A stretch of DNA of 64,000 nt from JABFRJ01 sp031374735 (GTDB lineage Bacteria > Pseudomonadota > Alphaproteobacteria > Rhizobiales > Hyphomicrobiaceae). The notes under the pieces are model-generated. The model saw only the letters and a program-made list of their open reading frames with translations, was not told where the DNA came from and made no database searches. The position numbers and the translations under genes are program-made. The stretch lies in assembly GCA_031374735.1 (NCBI GenBank), contig JANMGQ010000033.1:1-64000 (forward strand). The letters are read 5' to 3'. Shown one piece after another: positions 26,883-35,448 of the stretch. How positions within the stretch are numbered: position 1 is the stretch's first letter; each line of letters begins with the position of its first letter.

Positions 26883-28367
26883 TCACAGCGCATTCTTGTG
26901 GCGTAGGCCGACGAACACGGTCATTGTTAGAATGCGCAGGTCGAGCCAAAGCGACCAGTTGTCGATGTACCAAAGGTCGTGTTCGACGCGGGCGCGCATC
27001 TTGAAATCATTCTCGGTCGGGCCGCGAAAGCCGTGCACCTGCGCCCATCCGGTCATGCCGGGCTTCACCTGATGGCGGTTGGCGTAGCCTTCCAGCATCT
27101 CGTCGTAGTGATCGTCGTGGACGAGCGCGTGTGGTCGTGGGCCGATGAGCGACATCTCGCCTTTCAGCACGTTGATGAGCTGCGGCAATTCATCAAGACT
27201 GGTCGAGCGCAGAAAACGGCCAAGACGCGTCACCCGCACGTCGCCGATGGTCGCTTGTTTGACGTCGGCGCCGTCCTCCATGACATTCATGGAGCGGAAC
27301 TTCAGCACCTCGATGACGCGCTTGTTCAGGCCGTGGCGCCGCTGCCTGAAGAACACTGGGCCGGGGCTGTCGAGCTTCACGGCCAGCGCGATGAGCGCCA
27401 TGACGGGCGACAACAGGATCAGCGCCAGCAGGCCAACGACATAGTCCTCGGCGGTTTTGACGTACCGGCCCCAGTCGCCGAGCGGCTTGGTCTTTACGTC
27501 GATGAGGCCGACCGGGCCGATGTGTGACACGCCGTGCGCCGGGCCTTCGTCCAGAATATCGGAGGAAATATGCGTCACGACATGCAAGCTGACCGGCAAT
27601 TGCTCAAGCCGACGGGCGATTTCGGCGGTGCGCTTGTCTGCAGCTTGCGGCAGCGCAATGATGATCTGGTCGATGGCACCCGCACGGCCGAGGCGCATCA
27701 AGTCATCTAAATTTCCGGCGATCGAGGACGTGGCGTCCCCACCTTGCCGCTCGCGAGCCGACTGCGCCTTGCGATCGTCGAACACGCCGATGAGGCGAAT
27801 GGCGTAGGCTGGATCCTTCAGAAACCCTTCAAGGCGAGCTGCGATGCGGCCAAACCCGTAGACGGCGACGCGGGCATCAAACATGCCGGCGGCTGTCATG
27901 CGTGCAAGCACATAGCGTGCGATGAAGCGCGTGCCGAGGACGGAGGTCGTGCTGGCCAACGCCCATACACTGTACCACATCCAGAAGTCGGTCGAACCCG
28001 CCACGAACGGCAGACCGAGACCGAGGGCCGCCAGGAAGGCGACGCCGAGCGCCGCGATGATCTTAAGTGGGGACGCCGGCAGGTCGTGGATCTTTTGGAT
28101 GTCGTAAAGACCGAAGTGGCGGAAGCACAGGTAGCAGAACAACGACGTCAGCAACGCCGCCTGCGTGACCATCGGAAAGTTAACGGCAATGCCGCCGTCG
28201 GTTGCATAGATGACAGCCGGGATCAGTCCGCCGCCGAGGACGCCGGCAATATCAAGAAATCCGACGATGTCGATCGCAACGCGCCGCGACCAGGCCCGCG
28301 GCCCGTTCGGCGGTCTTTTGGCCACCGCAGGCTGGGCGGTTGGCACACTCGAAGTGGCGGTTGACAT
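26883..28367 (-). CDS. undecaprenyl-phosphate glucose phosphotransferase (WcaJ/PssY type)
   Basis: A 494-residue polyprenyl glycosylphosphotransferase that starts exopolysaccharide repeat synthesis by loading a sugar phosphate on the lipid carrier. Four N-terminal membrane helices precede a CoA-binding-like domain (ARVAVYGFGRIAARLEGFL). A fifth helix precedes the catalytic domain, which carries VFFRQRRHGLN, EVLKFRSM, RSTSLDELPQLINVLKGEMSLIGPRP and KPGMTGWAQVHGFRG. The start at 28367 is preferred, because the 28520 start would overlap the divergent BenE gene. No polysaccharide cluster surrounds it. Confidence 0.9.
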   Translation of the reverse strand: MSTATSSVPTAQPAVAKRPPNGPRAWSRRVAIDIVGFLDIAGVLGGGLIPAVIYATDGGIAVNFPMVTQAALLTSLFCYLCFRHFGLYDIQKIHDLPASPLKIIAALGVAFLAALGLGLPFVAGSTDFWMWYSVWALASTTSVLGTRFIARYVLARMTAAGMFDARVAVYGFGRIAARLEGFLKDPAYAIRLIGVFDDRKAQSARERQGGDATSSIAGNLDDLMRLGRAGAIDQIIIALPQAADKRTAEIARRLEQLPVSLHVVTHISSDILDEGPAHGVSHIGPVGLIDVKTKPLGDWGRYVKTAEDYVVGLLALILLSPVMALIALAVKLDSPGPVFFRQRRHGLNKRVIEVLKFRSMNVMEDGADVKQATIGDVRVTRLGRFLRSTSLDELPQLINVLKGEMSLIGPRPHALVHDDHYDEMLEGYANRHQVKPGMTGWAQVHGFRGPTENDFKMRARVEHDLWYIDNWSLWLDLRILTMTVFVGLRHKNAL

Positions 28368-28562
28368 CGTCTGCTTCCATGACGCGTTCCATGACGCGAC
28401 GTCGGCCACTTTGCGCGGGGCTGGTGAATTCCAGATGGAGAATGTGTTGCTGCAGCCGTGAGGACATGCCTCAGGTTGGCACACGATGCGGCGCCGCGTT
28501 GCATGGCGGCTGGCGGCCAAGCGCTCTACGCACGCGCCTGCACGGTTCTCGGGAGATATCCG

Positions 28563-29729
28563 TTGTCGATACCCATATCGCCCATCCTCGCGGCCGTGAC
28601 GGCAGCGATCGTCGGCTGTGGCGGGGCGATCGCCGTCGTGTTCGCAGCCGCAGCCGCCGTTCAGGCCTCGCCCGCTGAGACGTCATCCTGGGTCGCAGGC
28701 CTTTGCCTCGCCATCGGCCTATCAAGCGGCATCCTGTCGATCTGCTATCGGATGCCGATCGTCGCGGCTTGGTCGACACCTGGCGCAGCCCTGATTGCGG
28801 CGTCTGCCAGCCCGGCGCTGACCATGCAGACGGCGGTCGGCGCGTTCGTTGTAGCGGCCGCGCTCATCCTGTTGACGGCCCTGATCAAGCCACTGGGACG
28901 GCTGATTGATCGGTTGCCGATGCCGATCGCTGCCGCGATGCTTGCTGGGGTCCTGTTGCGGCTGGTCGTTGGACCATTCGAGAGCCTGCCGGTGGCGCCT
29001 TGGCTGATCGGGCCACTGATCATCGTTTTTCTGGTCTTGCGCCTGGTCGCTCCGAGCCTGGCTGTGATGGCCGTACTGGTCGCCGGCATCGGGCTTGCCG
29101 CAACATTTGGACAGATAAAGCCGCTGCCGTCTGTGGCGATCGCCGAGTTCACCTGGATCACCCCGGTCTTCGAGCCCACTGTAGCGATCGGTCTTGGCGT
29201 ACCGCTGTATCTGGTCACGATGGCGTCCCAGAACCTTGCCGGCTTCGCCGTCTTGCGAGCATCGGGCTATAACGAGATCCCAACACGCGCCATTCTCGGG
29301 GTGACCGGGGGCCTATCTCTCGCAACGGCTGCTTGCGGCGCCCACACGTCAAACCTTGCAGCCATCAGTGCCGCGATATGTACTGGGCCTGAGTGCCATC
29401 CAAACCCTGGCCTGCGCTGGTGGGCTGGGCCGCCCTACATGGTGATGTACCTTCTCTTTGCGATTGTGGCGCCATCTTTGGTTGCGCTATTTTCCGCATT
29501 GCCCGCCGAATTGGTTAAAACTGTCGCCGGATTAGCGCTCGCTGCGCCCATGACGGCTGCCCTGGTCACGGCGTTTTCCGGCGATCACGAAAAATTTATC
29601 TCGGGACTGACGGTCGTTGTTACGGCATCCGGAGTGACGTTTGCAGGCATTGGTTCTGCGTTTTGGGGGCTGGTGGCTGGGCTTCTGGCACTGTTCCTGA
29701 ACGAACTAGGCGTCCATCGGCGTAAGTGA
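28563..29729 (+). CDS. benE: BenE family benzoate/H+ symporter
   Basis: A 388-residue inner-membrane carrier with about twelve hydrophobic segments. BenE landmarks include MPIVAAWSTPGAALIA, LGVPLYLVTMASQNLAGFAVLR and GGLSLATAACGAHTSNLAAI. A TTG start at 28563 is proposed because GGGAG lies 7 bases upstream and the length then matches the family; the ATG frame from 28458 adds a non-hydrophobic lead. No benzoate catabolic genes are adjacent, so the true substrate may be another aromatic acid. Confidence 0.85.
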   Translation: MSIPISPILAAVTAAIVGCGGAIAVVFAAAAAVQASPAETSSWVAGLCLAIGLSSGILSICYRMPIVAAWSTPGAALIAASASPALTMQTAVGAFVVAAALILLTALIKPLGRLIDRLPMPIAAAMLAGVLLRLVVGPFESLPVAPWLIGPLIIVFLVLRLVAPSLAVMAVLVAGIGLAATFGQIKPLPSVAIAEFTWITPVFEPTVAIGLGVPLYLVTMASQNLAGFAVLRASGYNEIPTRAILGVTGGLSLATAACGAHTSNLAAISAAICTGPECHPNPGLRWWAGPPYMVMYLLFAIVAPSLVALFSALPAELVKTVAGLALAAPMTAALVTAFSGDHEKFISGLTVVVTASGVTFAGIGSAFWGLVAGLLALFLNELGVHRRK

Positions 29730-29960
29730 TTGTATCAGCTGCCATCAATTGGCCTGCCAACGATCCGCTAAGACGTCAGGCGTAACTAAGTATCCCGTAT
29801 GCCCCCTGTGCGCGCGTTGCCACCGGTGGTATAGCTCTTCAAAAGTTGGGCTGCAGACATCGTTGACTGCGCGACAGCATGAAATGCTACCTAGCAGTGT
29901 ATCGGGGCGCCACTCGCGGGTCTGTTGATCTGCCAATACGAGATGAGTCGGGAGTGCCCT

Positions 29961-31235
29961 ATGGGTAAGTTGACCGGACTGCTTATGATCGCTGCAGGCG
30001 TTGGAACTGCGGCTTACGTATACCCGATGTTGGGCGGTGGAGACGCGTCCGATCGTCAGGTTGCGGATGTGGTCGCGATCACAACCGGGGCTATGCCCGC
30101 CGGTCAACCGTCTCCGTCGCGCCCGCCAGCCGTTGTTGTCCGCCCTGCCGGCCAGGACGCCCAGCGCGTTGTCAGCGCTGAGACATCGCCGGGCAGGTTG
30201 CCTCTCTCAGCGCAAGCTCCAAAGGCGCCGGCCATGGCGGCGGTGGTGCCTGCGCCAAATTCTGAAAATCCAGTCGCACGGCCGATCGAAATGGCACAGC
30301 CGGTCATCGGGAAACGCCCAAATCGGGCCGATGATGAAGCCAGGGCCACATTGACGCGAGACATCCAGCGGGAGTTGAAGCGCGTCGGTTGTTACGAAGG
30401 CAATGTCGATGGCAGTTGGTCGTCTGAAACGCGCCAAGCCATGAAGCAATTTATCGATCGCGTGAATGCCTCCTTGCCTGTCGATGATGCAGACCACGTC
30501 TTGAAGACGCTGGTGCAGGGCCACCCTGGCAATGCGTGCGGAAAATCGTGCCCTAGCGGACAAGCCATCTCCGGCGACGGAAAATGCGTTCCGACCGCCA
30601 TCATTGCCGTGCCAAAGCGCATGCCGGCACCGGTTCCCGCCACCCGCGAAGCCGCGGCTCAGACGCCGCCTGCCCCGGCGGCAAAAGCGTCGTCATGGGA
30701 GCCGAAGGTGATACCGGCACCGGAGGCAGCACAAAAGCCGCGGGTTGCGGCGATTTCCGAACCGCGCGCACCAGAGCCTCGGACGGCAGAGGTCAAGGCT
30801 GACCGCGTCGATCCGCTGCCTGGTCGCACGTCCTTGGGTGCAACTGGCGTTCCTGCCCCCATCCCAGCGCCGTCGGTCGCCCAGGCGACCCCGATTGCTC
30901 AACCAACCGAACCGAAACGCGCCGTCATTACCGTGAAGCCGCGCAGTGCGGCAGTCCGCGACACCTCAGTCCGCGACAACTCAGACGGTGGCGCGACAGC
31001 GGCGCTGCCGAAAGCGGACCCGTCAACGCCGACGATTGGCGCTGTAGCCGCCATTGACACCGCCGAAAAGCCCCGCGCACGGCCGGTGCCAACTCCACCA
31101 TCGCCTGTCGTCGCGCGGCCATCACCGCCGCCGCCGCAGCGGTTTGTCACCAACTACGCGCCGCCACCAGTCTATCGCGACCGTCCCCGTTTCGGTCCGC
31201 AGATCTTCCGCGAGCTGGAACGCAGCGGCCGTTAA
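29961..31235 (+). CDS. proline-rich protein with peptidoglycan-binding domain
   Basis: A 424-residue protein anchored by an N-terminal hydrophobic stretch (about residues 2-21). A PG-binding-1-like domain lies at about 128-185 (LTRDIQRELKRVGCYEGNVDGSWSSETR..). A Cys motif, GNACGKSCPSGQ, follows, then about 200 residues of Pro/Ala-rich linker ending in FGPQIFRELERSGR. It probably sits in the periplasm and contacts the cell wall. The start at 29961 has GGGAG 7 bases upstream. A strong terminator follows directly. Confidence 0.75.
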   Translation: MGKLTGLLMIAAGVGTAAYVYPMLGGGDASDRQVADVVAITTGAMPAGQPSPSRPPAVVVRPAGQDAQRVVSAETSPGRLPLSAQAPKAPAMAAVVPAPNSENPVARPIEMAQPVIGKRPNRADDEARATLTRDIQRELKRVGCYEGNVDGSWSSETRQAMKQFIDRVNASLPVDDADHVLKTLVQGHPGNACGKSCPSGQAISGDGKCVPTAIIAVPKRMPAPVPATREAAAQTPPAPAAKASSWEPKVIPAPEAAQKPRVAAISEPRAPEPRTAEVKADRVDPLPGRTSLGATGVPAPIPAPSVAQATPIAQPTEPKRAVITVKPRSAAVRDTSVRDNSDGGATAALPKADPSTPTIGAVAAIDTAEKPRARPVPTPPSPVVARPSPPPPQRFVTNYAPPPVYRDRPRFGPQIFRELERSGR

Positions 31236-31258
31236 GCGGTCACTCTGACATCGCATAG

Positions 31259-31287
31259 AGCCATCCTGAGCCGGATGGCTTTTTTTG
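31259..31287 (+). terminator. rho-independent terminator
   Basis: AGCCATCC and GGATGGCT form an 8-bp stem with a 6-base loop, followed at once by a run of T residues (eight in a row counting the T of the stem). Located 24 bases after the stop of the peptidoglycan-binding-domain gene. Confidence 0.9.
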
Positions 31288-31494
31288 CTTTTCCATAGGC
31301 CTGTACTGGCCAGCGATGAAGGCCGGAACTTGTCGGCCCGAAACCTGTCTTGCTTGTCATTTGACTTCGAGCGCAACTCCCCCAACATACACGGGGCGTG
31401 CGGTTCAACCTGCGCCGGCCTATCACGCGTCCCCTGCGCCGAAATCCCTATGCCCGTGCTGCGCATTTCGTGCAGTGCTCGAGGAGCCGAACTG

Positions 31495-32928
31495 ATGTCC
31501 TCACATCGCCGCGCCAGCCGCAGCCGCTGGTGGTCCGCCCTTACCATGAGCCTGATGATGTTTGCCCAATCGCTCGCCGTCCTTGACGCTCGCGCGCAGG
31601 AGCGCGTCTCATCGTTCACGCTCGCAAATGGCATGCAGGTCGTCGTCGTCCCTGACACGCGCGCCCCCGTCGTCACCCATATGGTGTGGTATCGCGTCGG
31701 TGCAGCCGATGAGCCGAAGGGCGTCTCCGGCATCGCCCACTTCCTTGAGCACCTGATGTTCAAGTCGACCGAGAAGATTGCGCTCGGAGAGTTCTCAAAG
31801 ATCGTGGCGCGCCTCGGTGGCCAGGACAACGCCTTTACCGGCCACGACGCGACCGCCTACTTCCAGCGCGTGACCAAGGATAACCTCAAGCGGGTGATGG
31901 AGATGGAGGCCGACCGCATGGTCAACCTGCGTCTCACCGAAAAAGAAGTCCTCACCGAGCGTGATGTGATCCTGGAAGAGCGGCGCTCACGCATCGAAAA
32001 CAGCCCGCAGGCGATCCTGGACGAGCAGATGTCGGCGGCCCTGTACCAGAACCACTCCTACGGCATTCCGGTGATTGGTTGGATGCATGAGATGGCGAAA
32101 CTATCGCCGCAAGACGCGCTGTCGTTTTACAAGCTGCACTATGCCCCCAACAACGCCATCCTCGTGGTCGCCGGCGACGTTAACGCAGCTGAGGTCAAAA
32201 CGTTGGCTGAAGCCTCCTATGGCAAGGTCGCCTCGAATGCGGCCATCAAACCACGCGTGCGCCCAACCGAGCCCGACCACCGCGCCGCGCGCCGCATGGA
32301 GTACAAGGATCCACGCGCCGGACGTTTGTCCCTGACACGCTATTATCTGGCCCCAAGCTACAACACAGCCGCTCCAGGCGAAGCCGAGGCACTCGACCTG
32401 CTGATGAAGATCGTCGGCGGTGGCTCGACGGGGCGCTTGTACCAAAAGCTCGTCGTCGAACAGAAAGTCGCCACGTCAGCCTCCGGTTACTATTCTGGCG
32501 GTGGTCTCGACAGCGGCAAGATCTCCGTTGCGGCCGTCGTCGCTGATGGCTCCGACGCCGCAAAGGTTGAAGCCGCCATCGATGCGGTGCTCGCCGACAT
32601 CAAAGCCAACGGCGTGACGGAAGAAGAGGTTGCGCGCGGCAAGAAGGCCTATCTCGCTGAATACGTCTACGAGAGCGACAATCAGTCGACGCTTGCTCGC
32701 CGCTATGGCTGGGGCCTCACTCTTGGCCGCACCATCGCCCAGATCGACGGGTGGCCGGCCGAGTTCGCCAAGGTAACGGCCGACCAGGTCAAGCAAGCCG
32801 CGATCAAGCATCTCGAGCTACGCCGTTCGGTCACGGGCACCATGATCCCCGTTGCAGCCGACGCGCCGGCCGGCGCTGCGCCCGCAGGTGGTCGCTCCGC
32901 CGCGCCCGCCGGCCAAAAGAAATCATGA
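31495..32928 (+). CDS. M16 family zinc peptidase, catalytic subunit
   Basis: A 477-residue secreted protein: signal peptide to about residue 35 (cleavage near DARAQ), then an M16 catalytic domain with the inverted zinc motif HFLEH at 82-86. The third ligand lies in the downstream acidic segment around ILEERRSR. The inactive M16 C-terminal domain follows. GAGGAG upstream fixes the start at 31495. It pairs with the next gene, which lacks the zinc motif; such pairs form a heterodimeric periplasmic peptidase like pitrilysin or the mitochondrial processing peptidase. The two reading frames overlap by 4 bases. Confidence 0.9.
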   Translation: MSSHRRASRSRWWSALTMSLMMFAQSLAVLDARAQERVSSFTLANGMQVVVVPDTRAPVVTHMVWYRVGAADEPKGVSGIAHFLEHLMFKSTEKIALGEFSKIVARLGGQDNAFTGHDATAYFQRVTKDNLKRVMEMEADRMVNLRLTEKEVLTERDVILEERRSRIENSPQAILDEQMSAALYQNHSYGIPVIGWMHEMAKLSPQDALSFYKLHYAPNNAILVVAGDVNAAEVKTLAEASYGKVASNAAIKPRVRPTEPDHRAARRMEYKDPRAGRLSLTRYYLAPSYNTAAPGEAEALDLLMKIVGGGSTGRLYQKLVVEQKVATSASGYYSGGGLDSGKISVAAVVADGSDAAKVEAAIDAVLADIKANGVTEEEVARGKKAYLAEYVYESDNQSTLARRYGWGLTLGRTIAQIDGWPAEFAKVTADQVKQAAIKHLELRRSVTGTMIPVAADAPAGAAPAGGRSAAPAGQKKS

Positions 32929-34409
32929 GGGTGCTCGTCATGAAAAAAATAGTGTCATGGCCGGGCTCGTGCCGGCCACCCATGCTGCAGCGCGTTCAAC
33001 CGACCGACTGCGGTACTGCAAGCACCACATCCCCATCGCCGGCACCTGCTGCGCGTTGGGTGGCCGGCACAAGGCCGGCCATGACAGGACTATGTGGAGC
33101 ACTCTTTGCCTTCGCCCTTTTCTTCGCCGCCCTCGTTCCGAGCCAGGCCCACGCCATGAAACTGCAAGAAATCACCACCAAGGCCGGCATCAAGGCGTGG
33201 CTTGTTGAAGAGCATGCCGTGCCGCTCATGGCCATGCGTTTTGCGTTCGCTGGCGGCAGCGCGCAGGATCCTGACGGCAAGGAGGGCGTCGCAAACTTCC
33301 TCACCGGCATGATGGATGAGGGCGCAGGCGATCTCGACGCCCAGACCTTCCAGCGCAAGGTCGAGGAAATCGCCATGCGCATGTCGTTCTCCGACGACAA
33401 GGATTATCTATACGGCTCGTTCGAGACGCTGACCGAGAACCGCAAGGCCGCAGTCGAGTTGATGAAGCTCGTGCTCAACAAGCCGCGCTTCGACGCTGAG
33501 CCGACCGACCGTGTCCGTGACCAGCTGCTGGCTGGCCTCGCCTATGCCGCCCGTGACCCCAATAAAGTCGCGAGCGACCATTGGTACAAGACGGCCTTCG
33601 CCGGCCACCCTTACGGCCGCAATGCCGCGGGCACCGCCGAGACCCTGAAAGCCATCACGCCCGCAGATCTTGAGACGTATCGCAAGTCTGTGTTCGCCCG
33701 CGATACGCTGCGCATCGTCCTCGTCGGCGACATTACAGCCGCAGACGCCAGCATCCTCATTGACGATCTCTTCGGTGCGCTGCCGGCTAAGGCGACGCTG
33801 CGCCCCGTGCCCCAGACGGACATCAAAGTGAAGTCCAAGCTCTCGATCGTCGAAATGCCGATCCCGCAGGCTGTTGCGATCTTTGGCGGCGTCGGCGTCG
33901 GCCGTCACGACAAGGATTTCATGCCATCGTTTGTACTCAATCACATCCTTGGCGGCGGCGGGTTCGCATCTCGCCTGATGGAAGAAGTGCGCGAGAAACG
34001 CGGCCTCGCCTACGGTGTCGGCAGTTACATCCAGCCCTACAGATTCACATCCATCTTCATGGGCTCGGTCGCGACCAAGAACGAGGAGATGGGTCAGTCG
34101 CTCGACGTCATCAAGGAACAGATGAAGAGCCTGACCCACAAAGGCCCGACACAGGTCGAACTCGACAATGCCAAGAGTTTTCTGACCGGCTCCTTCGCGC
34201 TCCGCTTCGACACCAACAGCAAGATTGCCAGCCAACTCCTGTACTTCCATATGGAGGGCTTCGACCTTGATTACGTCGACAAGCGCAACGCCGAGGTTTC
34301 GGCGGTCACGCTCGACGACGTCAGGCGCGTCGCCAAGCGCTTCCTCAATGCCGACGACCTGTTCATTACTGTCGTCGGCCAGCCCAAAGGCTTGCAGCCG
34401 AAGGGCTGA
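32925..34409 (+). CDS. M16 family peptidase-like protein, non-catalytic subunit, with repeat insertion
   Basis: A 494-residue form starts at ATG 32925, overlapping the previous stop (ATGA). The M16 fold is clear, but NFLTG replaces HxxEH, so it is the zinc-free partner that supplies substrate-binding residues (GGGGFASRLMEEVREKRGLAYGVGS). The N-terminus is unusual: MRVLVMKKI is followed by about 44 residues encoded by a palindromic repeat. Only then come LCGALFAFALFFAALVPSQAHA, the hydrophobic core and cleavage site. Removing the repeat would restore a normal signal peptide. Translation could instead begin at the ATG at 33081, inside the repeat end, giving 442 residues with a short signal peptide. 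Confidence 0.85.
   Translation: MRVLVMKKIVSWPGSCRPPMLQRVQPTDCGTASTTSPSPAPAARWVAGTRPAMTGLCGALFAFALFFAALVPSQAHAMKLQEITTKAGIKAWLVEEHAVPLMAMRFAFAGGSAQDPDGKEGVANFLTGMMDEGAGDLDAQTFQRKVEEIAMRMSFSDDKDYLYGSFETLTENRKAAVELMKLVLNKPRFDAEPTDRVRDQLLAGLAYAARDPNKVASDHWYKTAFAGHPYGRNAAGTAETLKAITPADLETYRKSVFARDTLRIVLVGDITAADASILIDDLFGALPAKATLRPVPQTDIKVKSKLSIVEMPIPQAVAIFGGVGVGRHDKDFMPSFVLNHILGGGGFASRLMEEVREKRGLAYGVGSYIQPYRFTSIFMGSVATKNEEMGQSLDVIKEQMKSLTHKGPTQVELDNAKSFLTGSFALRFDTNSKIASQLLYFHMEGFDLDYVDKRNAEVSAVTLDDVRRVAKRFLNADDLFITVVGQPKGLQPKG
32952..33086. repeat. core-only palindromic repeat inside a gene start
   Basis: About 135 bp with the same two end hairpins as MITE-like copy 1: TGTCATGGCCGGGCT.. at the left and GGTGGCCGGCACAAGGCCGG then CCATGACAG at the right. 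The spacer is different and the outer terminal inverted repeats are absent. It is read in frame through the signal-peptide region of the second M16 gene. Confidence 0.8.
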
Positions 34410-34437
34410 GCCGCCCCAAAAACTGCTGGGCGAGTTC

Positions 34438-34466
34438 GCCGATCGAGCACACGTGGCTCGATCGGC
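34438..34466 (+). terminator. hairpin after the M16 pair
   Basis: GCCGATCGAGC and GCTCGATCGGC form a perfect 11-bp stem with a 7-base loop, 28 bases after the M16 stop. The following bases (ATTCTGCTTTCATTT) are T-rich but not a continuous run. Confidence 0.55.
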
Positions 34467-34475
34467 ATTCTGCTT

Positions 34476-34655
34476 TCATTTCGAGGGGCATCTCCTGATG
34501 CTTCGGCTCAAGCCTTGCGGATGAAGCAGCTTAAGCAGACAGTAGACGCACTTTTGCTCCCCAGGCTTTGAACCGATCGGGAACTCTGTAGGATCGGTGT
34601 TACCGCAAGTTGGGCAGGTGCGCTGCACTGGCTCAGTTGTTTTTGCTTTTGACAT
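34476..34655 (-). CDS. small zinc-ribbon-like protein
   Basis: A 59-residue frame: MSKAKTTEPVQRTCPTCGNT.. then CVYCL, giving CxxC-x18-CxxC, typical of a zinc ribbon. The N-terminus is lysine-rich, and a basic tail (SRSIRRCPSK) follows. GGGATCACG lies before the ATG. I do not recognise a named family. It is short, so chance coding cannot be excluded, but the cysteine spacing argues for a real gene. Confidence 0.45.
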   Translation of the reverse strand: MSKAKTTEPVQRTCPTCGNTDPTEFPIGSKPGEQKCVYCLLKLLHPQGLSRSIRRCPSK

Positions 34656-35448
34656 TATCGTGATCCCGTGGGCTCATTGTGAATAGGGCCGCGATCAACC
34701 AAGGCGCGCGTGGGCTCAGCAGGAGCCAATCGGCCTCTGAAAATCATCGCGGTGGAGGTGGAAGACGGTCAGCGGCGCAGGCGCTGATCTCGTCGATCGG
34801 GGATCACAGTCTTGCGATTGATGCCCGCGGCGCCGTGTTTAGGCCATGAAATCATGATGATCGCACACCTTTCCAAGCAGGAAGATGCGTGCGTCGACGG
34901 TCTGTCCAGGATGCATCGACGCACGCGACGCGAGGAAAAGGCCGCAGGCTGAAACATGCCTGCGGTCACTGCCTCGGCGGCAGCCGATGGATGGATGTGT
35001 CTCTCACGACCGTCTGATCGCAACTTGGCGTACGCCTGTACGGCTACCGCCTCAGCACAATCTGAACAGGGTGTGTGAAATTTCTCCGACCCCTTAGGCC
35101 ACTGCATGTGTCAATATGCAGCTAAAGTCGGCACCAATATGTTCGAGTCGCAGCTGCACGCACCGCTCGACCGATTCGGTCACAGCAGTGTTAGCCAGTC
35201 TCATCGACCACTTCACAATCGGGTTACCCGAGGCAAAGGGAAGCGACACACTTCTATAAGTCTGTCTCCATGCGAAGATAACGTCGAGGCAACGCCGTAG
35301 AGCACCAACGGCCACATCAGATCGCAGCCACGTGACAGGCCTAGCCGACGGAAGACACAGCCAAAAGCCGGTAAACTGATTTATCGATAGGAAAACAGCG
35401 TTTAGTAAGAAAAAAATCTCGGACTGGTGAAGAATGTAATTTTCCGTC
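34656..35448. other. long intergenic region, no gene recognised
   Basis: Nearly 800 bases without a convincing gene. Frames on both strands lack family similarity and ribosome sites. The last 130 bases are markedly more AT-rich (including GAAAACAGCGTTTAGTAAGA and a run of seven A residues) and probably hold the promoter of the following gene. No tRNA or stable RNA structure was seen. Confidence 0.4.

Noticed and set aside
29745..30107. A 120-residue minus-strand frame before the peptidoglycan-binding-domain gene
   Set aside because: It has no homology-like features and overlaps the start of the plus-strand gene, whose signal anchor, domain and terminator are convincing.
34769..35107. A 112-residue minus-strand frame in the long intergenic region
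   Set aside because: No ribosome site, no family resemblance and scattered composition; left as non-coding.
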